Assembly (NCBI GenBank): GCA_000721375.1
Contig: JOGW01000002.1
Location: forward strand, 124,001-188,000
Length of the DNA stretch: 64,000 nucleotides
Direction of reading: 5' to 3'
DNA from: Streptomyces sp. NRRL B-3428
GTDB lineage: Bacteria; Actinomycetota; Actinomycetes; Streptomycetales; Streptomycetaceae
Every line of letters starts with the position of its first letter. Within the stretch, counting starts at the first letter, position 1. Position numbers and translations under genes: made by a program. Below, in pieces: positions 39,651 through 48,718 of the stretch. Below the pieces are notes generated by a model that worked only from the letters and a program-made list of their open reading frames with translations, ran no database searches and was not told the origin of the DNA.

Positions 39651-39971
39651 TCAGGACTCCTGGGTGACGGAGACGAGCACATCGTCCCCTTCGATCTTTA
39701 CGGGGTATACGGGTACGGGGCGCGTCGCGGGCAGACCGGAGGGCTTGCCCGTACGCAGATCGAAGCTTGAGCCGTGCAGCCAGCACTCGATCATGCAGTC
39801 TTCGACCTCGCCCTCGGACAGCGAGACGTTCGCGTGCGAGCAGATGTCGTTGATCGCGAACACCTCGCCCTCGGTCTTGACGAGGGACACCGGCGTGCCG
39901 TCGAGTTCCACCCGCTTCGGGGTGTCCTCCTCCAGCTCGCTCAGCGCGCAGGCTTTGACGAAGGCGCTCAT
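39651..39971 (-). CDS. Rieske-type ferredoxin in the suf operon
   Basis: 106 residues. The Rieske ligands are visible as CSHANVSLSEG and CWLHGSSFD (Cys-x-His ... Cys-x-x-His), as in non-heme oxygenase ferredoxin subunits (HcaC-like). It lies between sufD and sufC: its ATG overlaps the sufD stop (TGATG), and sufC starts 5 nt after it. It probably carries a 2Fe-2S cluster and may serve in electron supply for cluster assembly; that role is inferred from position, which is conserved in actinomycetes. Confidence 0.9.
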   Translation of the reverse strand: MSAFVKACALSELEEDTPKRVELDGTPVSLVKTEGEVFAINDICSHANVSLSEGEVEDCMIECWLHGSSFDLRTGKPSGLPATRPVPVYPVKIEGDDVLVSVTQES

Positions 39972-41149
39972 CAGACCGACGCCTCAAGCTCTTCCTCGAT
40001 CTTCGCGATGAGGCGCTCCTCGATGTCCGCGACACCGATCTGCTGAACCAGCTCGGTGAAGAAGCCGCGGACCACGAGGCGACGGGCCTCGGGGGCCGGG
40101 ATACCGCGGGCCATCAGGTAGAAGAGCTGCTCGTCGTCGAAGCGGCCGGTCGCACTCGCGTGCCCGGCGCCGACGATCTCGCCGGTCTCGATCTCCAGGT
40201 TCGGCACGGAGTCGACGCGGGCGCCGTCGGTCAGAACCAGGTTGCGGTTCATCTCGTACGTGTCCGTGCCCTCGGCCGCGGCCTCGATGAGGACGTCGCC
40301 GATCCAGACCGCGTGCGCCTGCTCGCCCTGCAGCGCGCCCTTGTAGACCACGTTGGACTTGCAGTTGGGCACGTTGTGGTCGACCAGGAGGCGGTGCTCC
40401 TGGTGCTGGCCCGCGTCCGTGAAGTACAGACCGAGCAGCTCGGCCTCGCCGCCGGGACCGGCGTACTGGACGCGCGGGTGCAGCCGTACGACATCGCCGC
40501 CGAAGGTCACGACGACCGACTTGAACGTGGCGTCGCGGCCGATGAGCGCATTGTGCTGCGAGCAGTGGACGGCGGTGTCGTCCCAGTCCTGCACGGAGAC
40601 GAAGGTGACCTTGGCGCCGTCGCCGACGATGAAGTCGACGTTGGCGGCGCGCACACCGTCGCCGGTGTGGTCGACCACGATGACAGCCTCGGCGAAGGCA
40701 CCGATGTCGAAGACGGTGTGCCCGAAGGTCGTGCCGCCCTCGCCGTGCAGCACAACGCGCACGGGCTCGGTGAGCACCTGCTCCTTGGGCACCGTGATGA
40801 CGGTGGCCTTCTCGAAGGAGGAGTACGCCTGCGCGGCGATCCGGTCGACCGGCGTACCCGCCTTGCCGACCCGCTCGTCCTCACGCGTGACCGACTCGAC
40901 GGTGACGCCCTCGGGTGCGTCGACCTGCGCCTTGATGGCGCCGTCGGCCTTGGCGGTGCCGTCGTGCAGACCCTTGAGACGCGCGAGCGGGGTGAACCGC
41001 CACTCCTCCTCACGGCCGTGCGGGACCGGGAAGTCCGCGACGTCGAAGGACGGGGGCGCGCTCATACGGGTGGCGACGGTGGACTCCGCCGCCACCGCGA
41101 CGGCGCCGGCGGTGGTGGACCCCACCGGGAGATTCTGAGCCTCAGCCAT
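39971..41149 (-). CDS. sufD: Fe-S cluster assembly protein SufD
   Basis: 392 residues. The beta-helix scaffold includes VVHLHPR-like VVRLHPRVQYAGPGGEAEL, DHNVPNCKSNVVYKGAL, VWIGDVLIEAAAEGTD and the conserved end GHASATGRFDDEQLFYLMARGIPA, then LVVRGFF. It partners SufB and SufC. The start at ATG 41149 gives MAEAQNLPVG. The 59-bp gap to sufB is the largest inside the operon. Confidence 0.95.
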   Translation of the reverse strand: MAEAQNLPVGSTTAGAVAVAAESTVATRMSAPPSFDVADFPVPHGREEEWRFTPLARLKGLHDGTAKADGAIKAQVDAPEGVTVESVTREDERVGKAGTPVDRIAAQAYSSFEKATVITVPKEQVLTEPVRVVLHGEGGTTFGHTVFDIGAFAEAVIVVDHTGDGVRAANVDFIVGDGAKVTFVSVQDWDDTAVHCSQHNALIGRDATFKSVVVTFGGDVVRLHPRVQYAGPGGEAELLGLYFTDAGQHQEHRLLVDHNVPNCKSNVVYKGALQGEQAHAVWIGDVLIEAAAEGTDTYEMNRNLVLTDGARVDSVPNLEIETGEIVGAGHASATGRFDDEQLFYLMARGIPAPEARRLVVRGFFTELVQQIGVADIEERLIAKIEEELEASV

Positions 41150-41208
41150 GGCTGTCGTAGTGCTCTCTTTCTTACGTAAGTGGCTTGACGGTGAGCTCTG
41201 GTGGGCGG

Positions 41209-42633
41209 TCAGCCGACCGAGCCCTCCATCTGCAGCTCGATCAGCCGGTTGAGCTCCAGGGCGTACTCCATGGGCAGCTCCTTGGCGATCGGCTCGACGA
41301 AGCCGCGCACGATCATCGCCATGGCCTCGAACTCGGTCATACCGCGGCTCATCAGGTAGAAGAGCTGGTCCTCGGAGACCTTGGAGACCGTGGCCTCGTG
41401 GCCCATGGACACGTCGTCCTCGCGGACATCCACGTACGGGTACGTGTCCGAGCGGGAGATCGTGTCGACGAGCAGCGCGTCACAGAGCACGTTGGACTTC
41501 GAGCCCTTGGCGCCCTCGCCGATCTCGACCAGACCGCGGTACGAAGTACGGCCGCCACCACGCGCCACCGACTTCGACACGATGTTGGAGGACGTGTTCG
41601 GCGCCATGTGGACCATCTTGGAACCGGCGTCCTGGTGCTGGCCCTCGCCCGCGAAGGCAATGGACAGCGTCTCGCCCTTGGCGTGCTCGCCCATCAGGTA
41701 GACGGCCGGGTACTTCATGGTGACCTTGGAACCGATGTTGCCGTCGATCCACTCCATGGTCGCGCCCTCGTACGCCACGGCGCGCTTGGTGACCAGGTTG
41801 TAGACGTTGTTCGACCAGTTCTGGATCGTCGTGTAGCGGCAGCGGCCGCCCTTCTTGACGATGATCTCGACGACCGCGGAGTGCAGCGAGTCCGAGGAGT
41901 AGATCGGCGCGGTGCAGCCCTCGACGTAGTGGACGTAGGCGTCCTCGTCGACGATGATCAGCGTCCGCTCGAACTGGCCCATGTTCTCCGTGTTGATACG
42001 GAAGTAGGCCTGCAGCGGGATCTCGACCTGCACGCCCTTGGGCACGTAGATGAACGATCCGCCGGACCACACGGCCGTGTTCAGCGACGCGAACTTGTTG
42101 TCGCCGACCGGGATGACGGTGCCGAAGTACTCCTTGAAGAGCTCCTCGTGCTCCTTCAGCGCGGTGTCGGTGTCGACGAAGATGACACCCTGCTCCTCCA
42201 GGTCCTCACGGATCTGGTGGTAGACGACCTCGGACTCGTACTGGGCCGCGACACCCGCGACGAGGCGCTGCTTCTCCGCCTCCGGGATACCGAGCTTGTC
42301 GTACGTGTTCTTGATGTCCTCGGGCAGCTCTTCCCAGGAAGCGGCCTGCTTCTCGGTGGAGCGCACGAAGTACTTGATGTTGTCGAAGTCGATGCCCGAC
42401 AGGTCCGAGCCCCAGGTGGGCATGGGCTTCTTGTCGAACAGGCGCAGGCCCTTGAGACGGAGCTTGGTCATCCACTCCGGCTCGCTCTTCTTCGCCGAGA
42501 TGTCGAGAACGACATCCTCGTTGAGACCGCGCTTGGCAGCCTGGCCGGCCGCGTCGGAGTCGGCCCAGCCGTACTCGTAGTTGCCCAGACCCTCGAGTTC
42601 GGGGTGGGCCGTCTCCTCGATGGGGAGAGTCAT
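41209..42633 (-). CDS. sufB: Fe-S cluster assembly protein SufB
   Basis: 474 residues, standard for SufB. Conserved stretches include WADDPYK-like [66 protein letters not shown] with the key cysteine, and [20 protein letters not shown]. It is the cluster-holding scaffold subunit. The ATG at 42633 overlaps the sufR stop by 4 bp. Confidence 0.95.
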   Translation of the reverse strand: MTLPIEETAHPELEGLGNYEYGWADSDAAGQAAKRGLNEDVVLDISAKKSEPEWMTKLRLKGLRLFDKKPMPTWGSDLSGIDFDNIKYFVRSTEKQAASWEELPEDIKNTYDKLGIPEAEKQRLVAGVAAQYESEVVYHQIREDLEEQGVIFVDTDTALKEHEELFKEYFGTVIPVGDNKFASLNTAVWSGGSFIYVPKGVQVEIPLQAYFRINTENMGQFERTLIIVDEDAYVHYVEGCTAPIYSSDSLHSAVVEIIVKKGGRCRYTTIQNWSNNVYNLVTKRAVAYEGATMEWIDGNIGSKVTMKYPAVYLMGEHAKGETLSIAFAGEGQHQDAGSKMVHMAPNTSSNIVSKSVARGGGRTSYRGLVEIGEGAKGSKSNVLCDALLVDTISRSDTYPYVDVREDDVSMGHEATVSKVSEDQLFYLMSRGMTEFEAMAMIVRGFVEPIAKELPMEYALELNRLIELQMEGSVG

Positions 42634-43397
42634 GCGGGGTTCCTCCCGGCCGTACTTGCTGTGGTGGCGTTTTCTTGCTTGGTCTCACTACGAGGGACGA
42701 ACGTCGTACAGACGCCGTCCCCGTGGGCGATGGTGGCCAGTCGCTGCACATGCGTACCGAGCAGGCGGCTGAAGAACTCCGTCTCCGCCTCACATAGCTG
42801 TGGGAACTGCTCGGCGACATGGGCGACCGGGCAGTGGTGCTGACACAGCTGCTCGCCGACCGGTGCGCTACGCGCTGTAGCAGCGTACCCGTCGGCCGAC
42901 AAGGCCTTGGCCAGGGCCTCGGTGCGCTCCTGCGGCGGCACGCTCTCCAGGGCCTCGCGATATCCCTCGGCCTGGGCGGCGAGCCGGGCCCGGGCGAAGG
43001 CGGCGACGGCCGCTTCCCCGAGCTCCCCGCCGCCGGCGGACTGCGAGATCCAGCGCAGGGCTTCGGCGGCGAGCTTGTCGTAGGACTGGTCGAAGGCGTC
43101 CCGGCCGCAGTCCGTCAGGGCGAACACCTTGGCGGGCCGGCCGCGCGTACGAGCGCCGTAGATCTTCTTCTCACGAGGTTCTACGACGTCGTCGGCGACC
43201 AGGGCGTCGAGGTGACGGCGGACGGCGGCCTGGGTCAGACCGAGCCGTGTGGCGAGGTCGGCCACGGTGGACGGACCGTGGTCGAGGATGGAGCGGGCGA
43301 CGCGGTTGCGCGTCGAGCGCTCACCGGTAGCCAGCTCCTCCTGCGGGGCCCCCGTGGGGTCCGAGGAGGATTCAGCAGCCTCGCCAACGTTTTTCAC
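42630..43397 (-). CDS. sufR: SufR-like Fe-S-sensing repressor of the suf operon
   Basis: 255 residues from GTG 43397. A DeoR/ArsR-type winged helix (about 25-100) has [43 protein letters not shown] and [11 protein letters not shown]. The C-terminal half has the cluster ligands [21 protein letters not shown]. It is the first gene of the operon and should repress it while holding a 4Fe-4S cluster. No ribosome site fits the GTG start, so translation may be leaderless, and longer starts are possible. The start lies on a CAAC-N6-GTTG site, the known SufR operator form. Confidence 0.88.
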   Translation of the reverse strand: MKNVGEAAESSSDPTGAPQEELATGERSTRNRVARSILDHGPSTVADLATRLGLTQAAVRRHLDALVADDVVEPREKKIYGARTRGRPAKVFALTDCGRDAFDQSYDKLAAEALRWISQSAGGGELGEAAVAAFARARLAAQAEGYREALESVPPQERTEALAKALSADGYAATARSAPVGEQLCQHHCPVAHVAEQFPQLCEAETEFFSRLLGTHVQRLATIAHGDGVCTTFVPRSETKQENATTASTAGRNPA

Positions 43398-43410
43398 AAC
43401 GCCATTGTTG
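43397..43410 (-). promoter_or_regulatory. SufR operator CAAC-N6-GTTG
   Basis: CAAC (43397-43400), GCCATT, GTTG (43407-43410) is an exact match to the SufR operator pattern described for cyanobacteria and, as I recall, for the Streptomyces suf operon. It touches the proposed sufR start codon, so bound repressor would block the operon at its first bases. Further upstream (43467-43481) ctaagggttacctaa weakly resembles an iron box. Confidence 0.72.
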
Positions 43411-43522
43411 CGTAATTCTCCAGGCCCCGACAACCCGCGATCGAGGCCACCGTCGGTGGCCTCGATCACTAAGGGTTACCTAATATGCGTAGATTTCTAC
43501 GGCCCGTACGGGACCTCGCAGG

Positions 43523-44383
43523 TCAGCCGTGGTGCGAACCCACCAGCTCGCGCTCGGGAGCCTCCTCGACCACGGGCCGCCCCTCGGCCACCGCATCGCG
43601 GCGGGCGTAATCGGTGCGCTTGGCCCCGGTGGTGAACCAGTAGGCGAGACCGACGAGCAGGCCGCCGCCGACGATGTTGCCGGGGACCACGAAGGCCAGG
43701 TTGTGGAAGAGCTGGCCGAAGGTGGCGCTGCCGTCGAAGATGCCGATGCCGTAGAGCGCCATGTTGGCCACGCAGTGCTCGAAGCCCGCCGAGACGAACA
43801 CCATGATCGGCAGCCAGAGCACGAAGGTCTTGGCGCCGTCGCCCTTGGCCCGGGTGAACATCCAGATACCCAGGCAGACCAGGAAGTTGCAGAGCACCGC
43901 ACGCCAGAAGAGCTGGCCGCCGTCGAGCGCGGACTTGCCGGCGAGGAGTTCCGTGAGCATCGCGTGGGGTGCGGCGGCCGAGGTGACCCCGGAGGCGTGC
44001 ACCATCGCGCCGAAGCCGAGAGCGCCCACGAAGTTGCCGAAGAGGGAGAGCGACCAGCTGCCGGCCAGGTCCTTCCAACCGGTGCGCCCGGACAGCGCGC
44101 CGACCAGCATCACCATCACGTTGCTGGTGAACAGCTGGGCGCCGGCGAACATGACCATGGTGAGTGCGAGCGGGAAGACCGCGCCCTCGACCAGCTTGAC
44201 CCAGCCGGAGTGACCCGCGACCAGCGGCGACACCGCGGTCAGGAGCAGGATCTCGCCGACCCCGATGAACGCTCCCGCGAGCATCGCGGAGACGAAGTAC
44301 CTGGGCGGCCGCCTCAGCTCGTGCGCCTTGTGCACAGCCTGCAGCGTGGTCTCGTCGACGGTCTTCTCAATGCTGATCACCAT
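43523..44383 (-). CDS. formate/nitrite transporter family channel
   Basis: 286 residues, six transmembrane helices. FNT signatures are visible: FVSAMLAGAFIGVGEILLL, LFTSNVMVMLVGALSG, GNFVGALGF, RAVLCNFLVCLGIWM, EHCVANMALYG and HNLAFVVPGNIVGGGLLVGL. The internal two-fold repeat is typical. Formate, nitrite and hydrosulfide channels share the fold and cannot be separated here. It starts with ATG 44383. It lies downstream of the suf promoter region on the same strand but is not part of that operon. Confidence 0.87.
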   Translation of the reverse strand: MVISIEKTVDETTLQAVHKAHELRRPPRYFVSAMLAGAFIGVGEILLLTAVSPLVAGHSGWVKLVEGAVFPLALTMVMFAGAQLFTSNVMVMLVGALSGRTGWKDLAGSWSLSLFGNFVGALGFGAMVHASGVTSAAAPHAMLTELLAGKSALDGGQLFWRAVLCNFLVCLGIWMFTRAKGDGAKTFVLWLPIMVFVSAGFEHCVANMALYGIGIFDGSATFGQLFHNLAFVVPGNIVGGGLLVGLAYWFTTGAKRTDYARRDAVAEGRPVVEEAPERELVGSHHG

Positions 44384-44492
44384 TCAACGTTAGGACCGCG
44401 AAACGTCCCATATAAGCAGGGAACGTCACCACTTGTGAGGCCTCCGGGACCCCTGTCCCCAGGACCAACGACCCCTCTCTAGACTCGCGACC

Positions 44493-45416
44493 ATGCATGA
44501 AGACGCGGTCGTCCGGATCACCGGCCTGGTGAAGCGGTACGGCACCAAGACCGCGGTCGACGGTCTCGACCTCACCGCCCGGGCGGGCATCACCGCCGTG
44601 CTCGGCCCCAACGGAGCCGGCAAGACCACCACGGTCGAGACCTGCGAGGGCTACCGGAAGCCTGACTCCGGCACGGTCCGCGTCCTCGGCCTCGACCCGG
44701 TCAGGCAGGCGGAAGCGCTGCGGCCCCGGATCGGCGTGATGCTGCAGTCCGGCGGTGTCTACTCCGGCGCCCGCGCCGACGAGATGCTCCGGCACATGGC
44801 CAAGCTGCACGCCCACCCCCTCGACGTGGACGCCCTGATGGAGCGCCTGGGTCTGGGCAGCTGCGGCCGCACCACGTACCGCCGCCTCTCCGGCGGCCAG
44901 CAGCAGCGCCTCGCGCTCGCACTCGCCGTGGTCGGCCGCCCCGAACTCGTCTTCCTCGACGAGCCGACCGCGGGCCTCGACCCGCAGGCCCGGCGCGCGA
45001 CCTGGGATCTCGTACGGGAGCTGCGCGCCGACGGCGTCGGCGTCATCCTCACCACGCACCACATGGACGAGGCCGAGCAGCTCGCGGACGACGTGGCGAT
45101 CATCGACGCGGGCAAGGTCATCGCGCAGGGCAGCCCCGAGGAGCTCTGCAAGGGCGGCGCCGAGAACACCCTGCGCTTCTCCGGACGCCCGGGCCTCGAC
45201 GTCGCCTCGCTGCTCAAGGCGCTGCCGCCGCAGACCCTGGCCGCCGAGCTCACCCCGGGCTCGTACCGCGTGACCGGCGCCGTGGACCCGCAGCTGCTCG
45301 CGACCGTGACGTCCTGGTGCGCGCAGCACGGGGTGATGCCGGACCGGATCTCGGTGGAGCGGCACACACTCGAAGACGTCTTCCTGGAGCTGACCGGCAA
45401 GGAGCTGCGCGGATGA
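44493..45416 (+). CDS. ABC transporter ATP-binding protein
   Basis: 307 residues. Walker A GPNGAGKTTT, Q-loop LQSGGVYSG, signature RLSGGQQQRLALA, Walker B VFLDEPTAGLD and H-loop LTTHHMDEAE are all present. The C-terminal 80 residues are the DrrA-like extension (FLELTGKELRG). It overlaps the permease gene by 4 bp, so the two form an ABC-2 exporter. The cargo is unknown. From its place next to ctaA and ctaB it may serve a respiratory or heme role, but that is speculation. Confidence 0.92.
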   Translation: MHEDAVVRITGLVKRYGTKTAVDGLDLTARAGITAVLGPNGAGKTTTVETCEGYRKPDSGTVRVLGLDPVRQAEALRPRIGVMLQSGGVYSGARADEMLRHMAKLHAHPLDVDALMERLGLGSCGRTTYRRLSGGQQQRLALALAVVGRPELVFLDEPTAGLDPQARRATWDLVRELRADGVGVILTTHHMDEAEQLADDVAIIDAGKVIAQGSPEELCKGGAENTLRFSGRPGLDVASLLKALPPQTLAAELTPGSYRVTGAVDPQLLATVTSWCAQHGVMPDRISVERHTLEDVFLELTGKELRG

Positions 45417-46198
45417 GCGCCGAAACACCCGTGGCCCCGGGCATGTACTCCCCGAAGCCGGGCGCCGCCCCCTTGGGCCGGATGATCACCGCACAGGCCG
45501 TCTTCGAGACGAAGATGCTGCTGCGCAACGGCGAGCAGCTCCTGCTCACCGTCGTCATCCCCTCGCTCCTCCTGGTGCTCTTCTCGTCGGTCGACATCAT
45601 CGACACAGGAGCGGGCGAGTCCGTCGACTTCCTCGCGCCGGGCATCCTCGCCCTCGCCGTGATGTCCACGGCCTTCACCGGCCAGGCCATCTCGACCGGC
45701 TTCGAACGGCGTTACGGAGTGCTCAAGCGCCTGGGCACCTCACCGCTCCCGCGCTGGGCGCTGATGACCGCGAAGACCCTCTCCGTCCTGGTCGTCGAGG
45801 TCCTGCAGATCGCCCTGCTGACCGCCATCGCCTTCGCACTCGGCTGGTCCCCGCAGGGCAACCCGCTTGCGGTGGTGCTCCTGCTGATCCTCGGCACGGC
45901 GGCCTTCTCGGGCCTCGGCCTCCTGATGGCCGGCACGCTCAAGGCCGAGGCCACGCTCGCCGCCGCCAACCTGGTCTTCCTGCTCCTGCTGGTCGGCGGC
46001 GGCGTGATCGTCCCCATGGACAAGTTCCCGGAGGCCGCCCAGTCGGTGCTCGGCCTTCTGCCCATCTCGGCGCTCTCGGACGGGCTCCGCGATGTGCTGC
46101 AGCACGGCGCCGGAATGCCGTGGGGCGACCTCGGGATCCTCGCGGTGTGGTCGGTGCTCGGGCTGGGTGCGGCGGCGCGGTTCTTCCGCTGGGAGTAG
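45413..46198 (+). CDS. ABC-2 type transporter permease
   Basis: 261 residues with six transmembrane helices: LLLTVVIPSLLLVLFSSVDII, LAPGILALAVMSTAFTGQAI, LSVLVVEVLQIALLTAIAFAL and AANLVFLLLLVGGGVIVP, plus two near the C-terminus. YGVLKRLGTSPLPRW and LLPISALSDGLRDVLQHG are ABC-2 family marks. ATG 45413 lies inside the end of the ATPase gene. Completes a DrrAB-like exporter. Confidence 0.9.
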   Translation: MSAETPVAPGMYSPKPGAAPLGRMITAQAVFETKMLLRNGEQLLLTVVIPSLLLVLFSSVDIIDTGAGESVDFLAPGILALAVMSTAFTGQAISTGFERRYGVLKRLGTSPLPRWALMTAKTLSVLVVEVLQIALLTAIAFALGWSPQGNPLAVVLLLILGTAAFSGLGLLMAGTLKAEATLAAANLVFLLLLVGGGVIVPMDKFPEAAQSVLGLLPISALSDGLRDVLQHGAGMPWGDLGILAVWSVLGLGAAARFFRWE

Positions 46199-46234
46199 GC
46201 CTTCTCGTACGGGCAGGACGCGCCGCTCGTACCT

Positions 46235-47257
46235 CTAGACGCGCCGCCTGCTCCACCAGAAGCAGAACCCGGTGAGCCCGAGCGCCAGCCCTCCATAGAT
46301 CCCGGTCTCGGTCCACTGGAACCGCCAGAAGCGGCTGGACGGTTGATACGTCGTCTCCTGCCGGTAGCCGAGCGCGTTCGCCGCGTCGGAGACGCACTTC
46401 ATGGCCTGGCTCGGCGACTCGCGCTGGGATTCGCAGCGCTTGTTGGCCGCGTCCGGCAGGTCGATGACGGCGACCGCGTCCCCGTGCCTGTCCACGGTGC
46501 GGCTCGACAGGATCCAGGCTCCGGCGTCCTGCACGCTCGCCCGCATCTGCAGCACTCCGCCCTCGCTGACACCGTCCACGTTGGCGCCGGAGATCGCCGC
46601 GCTCGCCTTGACCGGCGTGGCGAGATGGGGACGTACCAGCGTCGGCATCGCGACCTGGGCGGCGGCGAACACCGCCAGGGTGAGCGCCATCGCCGGCAGC
46701 GAGCGGCGCACCAGCATCCCGACGGTCACACCGACGGCGAAGGCGAACGCCGCGTATCCGACGGGAACGATGCCGCGGGTGGCGAACACCATCGGTTCCA
46801 GACGCGGATACGTGCCCTGCGCGCTCTTGTCGAGCGGGCTCGCCCACCACGTCACGGCGAGGCTGCCGAGCCCCGCCACGATCATGGCGGCCAGACCGAC
46901 CACCGTGAACTTCGCGGTCAGCCAGCCCGAGCGCCGCACGCTCTGCGTCCACACCATGCGCAGCGTGCCGTTCTCCACCTCGCGGGCGAACAGCGGCGCG
47001 CCCCAGAACAGACCGAGCAGCGCGGGCAGCACGAGCAGCAGTCCGCCCACGGCCAGGAACATGGTCTGGTGCTCGTCGAGGAAGCGGTCGAAGAACTGCG
47101 CGCAGCCGTCCGCCTGCCCGGCGCAGCTCGCGATCCCGCTGGAGTAGTCGTCGGCAAGACCCATCCCCGAGAAGGCGAGGCCCGCGCCGAACACGGCGAG
47201 CAGTGCGGCCGAGGCAAGGGCCGCGGCCCTGAACTGCCGCCAGGTCAGCCAGATCAT
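46235..47257 (-). CDS. ABC transporter permease of the GntR-controlled system
   Basis: 340 residues. It begins MIWLTWRQFRAAALASAALLAV, the characteristic opening of actinobacterial ABC permeases in YtrA-linked operons. Helices follow at about 70-90, 115-140, 170-190, 195-215 and near the C-terminus (GGLALGLTGFCFWWSRRR). A large extracellular loop lies at about 225-305. The start overlaps the ATPase stop by 4 bp. Cell-wall or antimicrobial-peptide stress is a usual setting for this class. Confidence 0.83.
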   Translation of the reverse strand: MIWLTWRQFRAAALASAALLAVFGAGLAFSGMGLADDYSSGIASCAGQADGCAQFFDRFLDEHQTMFLAVGGLLLVLPALLGLFWGAPLFAREVENGTLRMVWTQSVRRSGWLTAKFTVVGLAAMIVAGLGSLAVTWWASPLDKSAQGTYPRLEPMVFATRGIVPVGYAAFAFAVGVTVGMLVRRSLPAMALTLAVFAAAQVAMPTLVRPHLATPVKASAAISGANVDGVSEGGVLQMRASVQDAGAWILSSRTVDRHGDAVAVIDLPDAANKRCESQRESPSQAMKCVSDAANALGYRQETTYQPSSRFWRFQWTETGIYGGLALGLTGFCFWWSRRRV

Positions 47258-48162
47258 CGCCGCACCTCCAGCCGCGGCCGCCGCACGGCGGGCGCGTTGC
47301 CGTCCATGTAGGCGAGGACCAGGTCCTCCAGGTTGATCCCGTCCACGCTCCAGGACGGATCGTGGATCGGTTCCTGCGTGCGTACGAGAAGCGTGGTCTG
47401 CCGCTCGGTGTGACTGGCGGAGATCACGTGCTGGCCCCTGGGCAGCGTGTCCGGATCGCGCCGCGCCCCGACGAGCCGGTGGTGGCTGGCGAGCAGTTCG
47501 TCCAGATCGCCGGCCACCTGCACCCGTGAGTCCACCAGGACGACCAGGTAGTCACAGGCGCGCTCCACGTCCGAGACCAGATGCGAGGAGAGCACGACGC
47601 TCAGCTCGTGCTCGGCCACGGCCTCCATCAGCAGCTGCATGAACTCCCGGCGGGCCAGCGGGTCCAGGGGCGCGACGGGCTCGTCCAGGATGAGCAGCTC
47701 CGGACGCTTGGCCAGCGCCATCGTCAGCGCGAGCTGGGCGCGCTGACCGCCGGAGAGCGTGCCGGCCCGCTGCTTCGGATCGAGCCCGAGCCGCCGGATC
47801 CGGTCCTGCGCGACCGAGTCGTCCCAGCCCGGATTGAGCCGCCGGCCGAGGGTGAGGTGGTCGGCGACGCTGAGCCGGGCGTACGTCGGCGTGTCCTGGG
47901 CCACGAAGCCGACCCTGGCGAGCTGCGCCACATCGGCGGCAGGCACACCTCCACACACCTCGATGGAGCCGGCGCTCGGCGCGAGCAGTCCGGCCGCGAG
48001 GTTCAACAGGGTCGACTTCCCCGCCCCGTTGGGACCGACCAGGCCGATCACACGGCCCGCCGGCAGCTCCAGATCGCAGTGCTGCAGCGCCCATCGCTGC
48101 CGGTACTTCTTGCCCAGGCCACGGGCCCGTAAGACGGTGTTCCCGCTACTGAGGGTGCTCAC
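47254..48162 (-). CDS. ABC transporter ATP-binding protein of the GntR-controlled system
   Basis: 302 residues. Walker A GPNGAGKSTLL, Q-loop VAQDTPTYARL, signature TLSGGQRAQLALTMAL, Walker B LLILDEPVAPLDPLARREF and H-loop SSHLVSDVERACD. The C-terminal domain is unusually long for this type. It is the middle gene of a GntR-ATPase-permease operon with 4-bp overlaps on both sides. Confidence 0.9.
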   Translation of the reverse strand: MSTLSSGNTVLRARGLGKKYRQRWALQHCDLELPAGRVIGLVGPNGAGKSTLLNLAAGLLAPSAGSIEVCGGVPAADVAQLARVGFVAQDTPTYARLSVADHLTLGRRLNPGWDDSVAQDRIRRLGLDPKQRAGTLSGGQRAQLALTMALAKRPELLILDEPVAPLDPLARREFMQLLMEAVAEHELSVVLSSHLVSDVERACDYLVVLVDSRVQVAGDLDELLASHHRLVGARRDPDTLPRGQHVISASHTERQTTLLVRTQEPIHDPSWSVDGINLEDLVLAYMDGNAPAVRRPRLEVRR

Positions 48163-48548
48163 GCTACTTCCTCCCCGGCTCCACGAAAGGTGCTCAGGAA
48201 CAAGGCTTCGATGCTCTCCTCGTCGAGCCCGGCGAGCCGCGCCTTGGTCAGCCAGCGTTCCAGGTCCTTGCGCAGGGGGCCGTGCGCGGACAGCGACTTG
48301 TCGGCGAGCGTGCGCGTCACGAAGGTGCCCACGCCGGGCCGCGCCGCGACGAGCCCCTTGTGCTCCAGCTCGCGATACGCCTTGAGGACGGTGTTCGGAT
48401 TGATGGCGAGGCTGCTCGCCACCTCCTTGACCGTCGGCAGCCGGTCCCCCTCCTTCAGCAGCCCGAGCCGCAGTGCGTGGCGCACCTGCTGGACGAGTTG
48501 CTGATACGGGGAGAGCCCGGAGCGGCCGTTCAGATGGAACTCGATCAC
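48159..48548 (-). CDS. GntR family regulator, YtrA type
   Basis: 129 residues. A winged HTH (LSPYQQLVQQVRHALRLGLLK, GDRLPTVKEVASSLAINPNTVLKAYRELE and HKGLVAARPGVGTFV) is followed by the short C-terminal dimerisation tail of the YtrA subgroup. This subgroup heads ABC exporter operons and represses them until a cell-envelope stress appears. The GTG start has GGAGGTG upstream. Confidence 0.92.
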   Translation of the reverse strand: MIEFHLNGRSGLSPYQQLVQQVRHALRLGLLKEGDRLPTVKEVASSLAINPNTVLKAYRELEHKGLVAARPGVGTFVTRTLADKSLSAHGPLRKDLERWLTKARLAGLDEESIEALFLSTFRGAGEEVA

Positions 48549-48567
48549 GGCACCTCCATTTATCTAG

Positions 48568-48594
48568 TTGCCTAGCACTTTAGAGCGCTAGCAA
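48568..48594. promoter_or_regulatory. candidate YtrA operator
   Basis: TTGC(C)TAGC (48568-48576) and GCTAGCAA (48587-48594) form an inverted repeat, perfect except for one extra C in the left arm, with a 10-nt spacer. It lies 20 bp upstream of the GntR start. CTAG-rich palindromes near the promoter suit autoregulation by the encoded protein. Confidence 0.5.
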
Positions 48595-48705
48595 GGTGGG
48601 CCGTCAAGACCTGCATCACTCCCCGCCGTAGACAAAAGGGACTCAACTGGAACCAACTGGGCACCACATGGTGACCCTCGTGAAAACTTGCACAAGCCAC
48701 CCCCC

Positions 48706-48711
48706 TACGAT
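48706..48711 (+). promoter_or_regulatory. candidate -10 box of ctaA
   Basis: TACGAT at 48706-48711 puts a transcription start at about 48718-48719, the first base of the chosen GTG start of ctaA. A clear -35 is not visible. It suggests a leaderless message. Confidence 0.4.
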
Positions 48712-48718
48712 GGGGCGC

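Noticed and set aside
43467..43481. DtxR/IdeR iron box upstream of suf
   Set aside because: Only about half of the 19-bp consensus is matched and the arms do not mirror; the SufR site closer to the gene is a much better match.
44493..48548. Antibiotic biosynthetic cluster suggested by two exporters, the MMPL pump and the ABM protein
   Set aside because: No polyketide, peptide or terpene synthase or tailoring set is present, and the surrounding genes are core metabolism.
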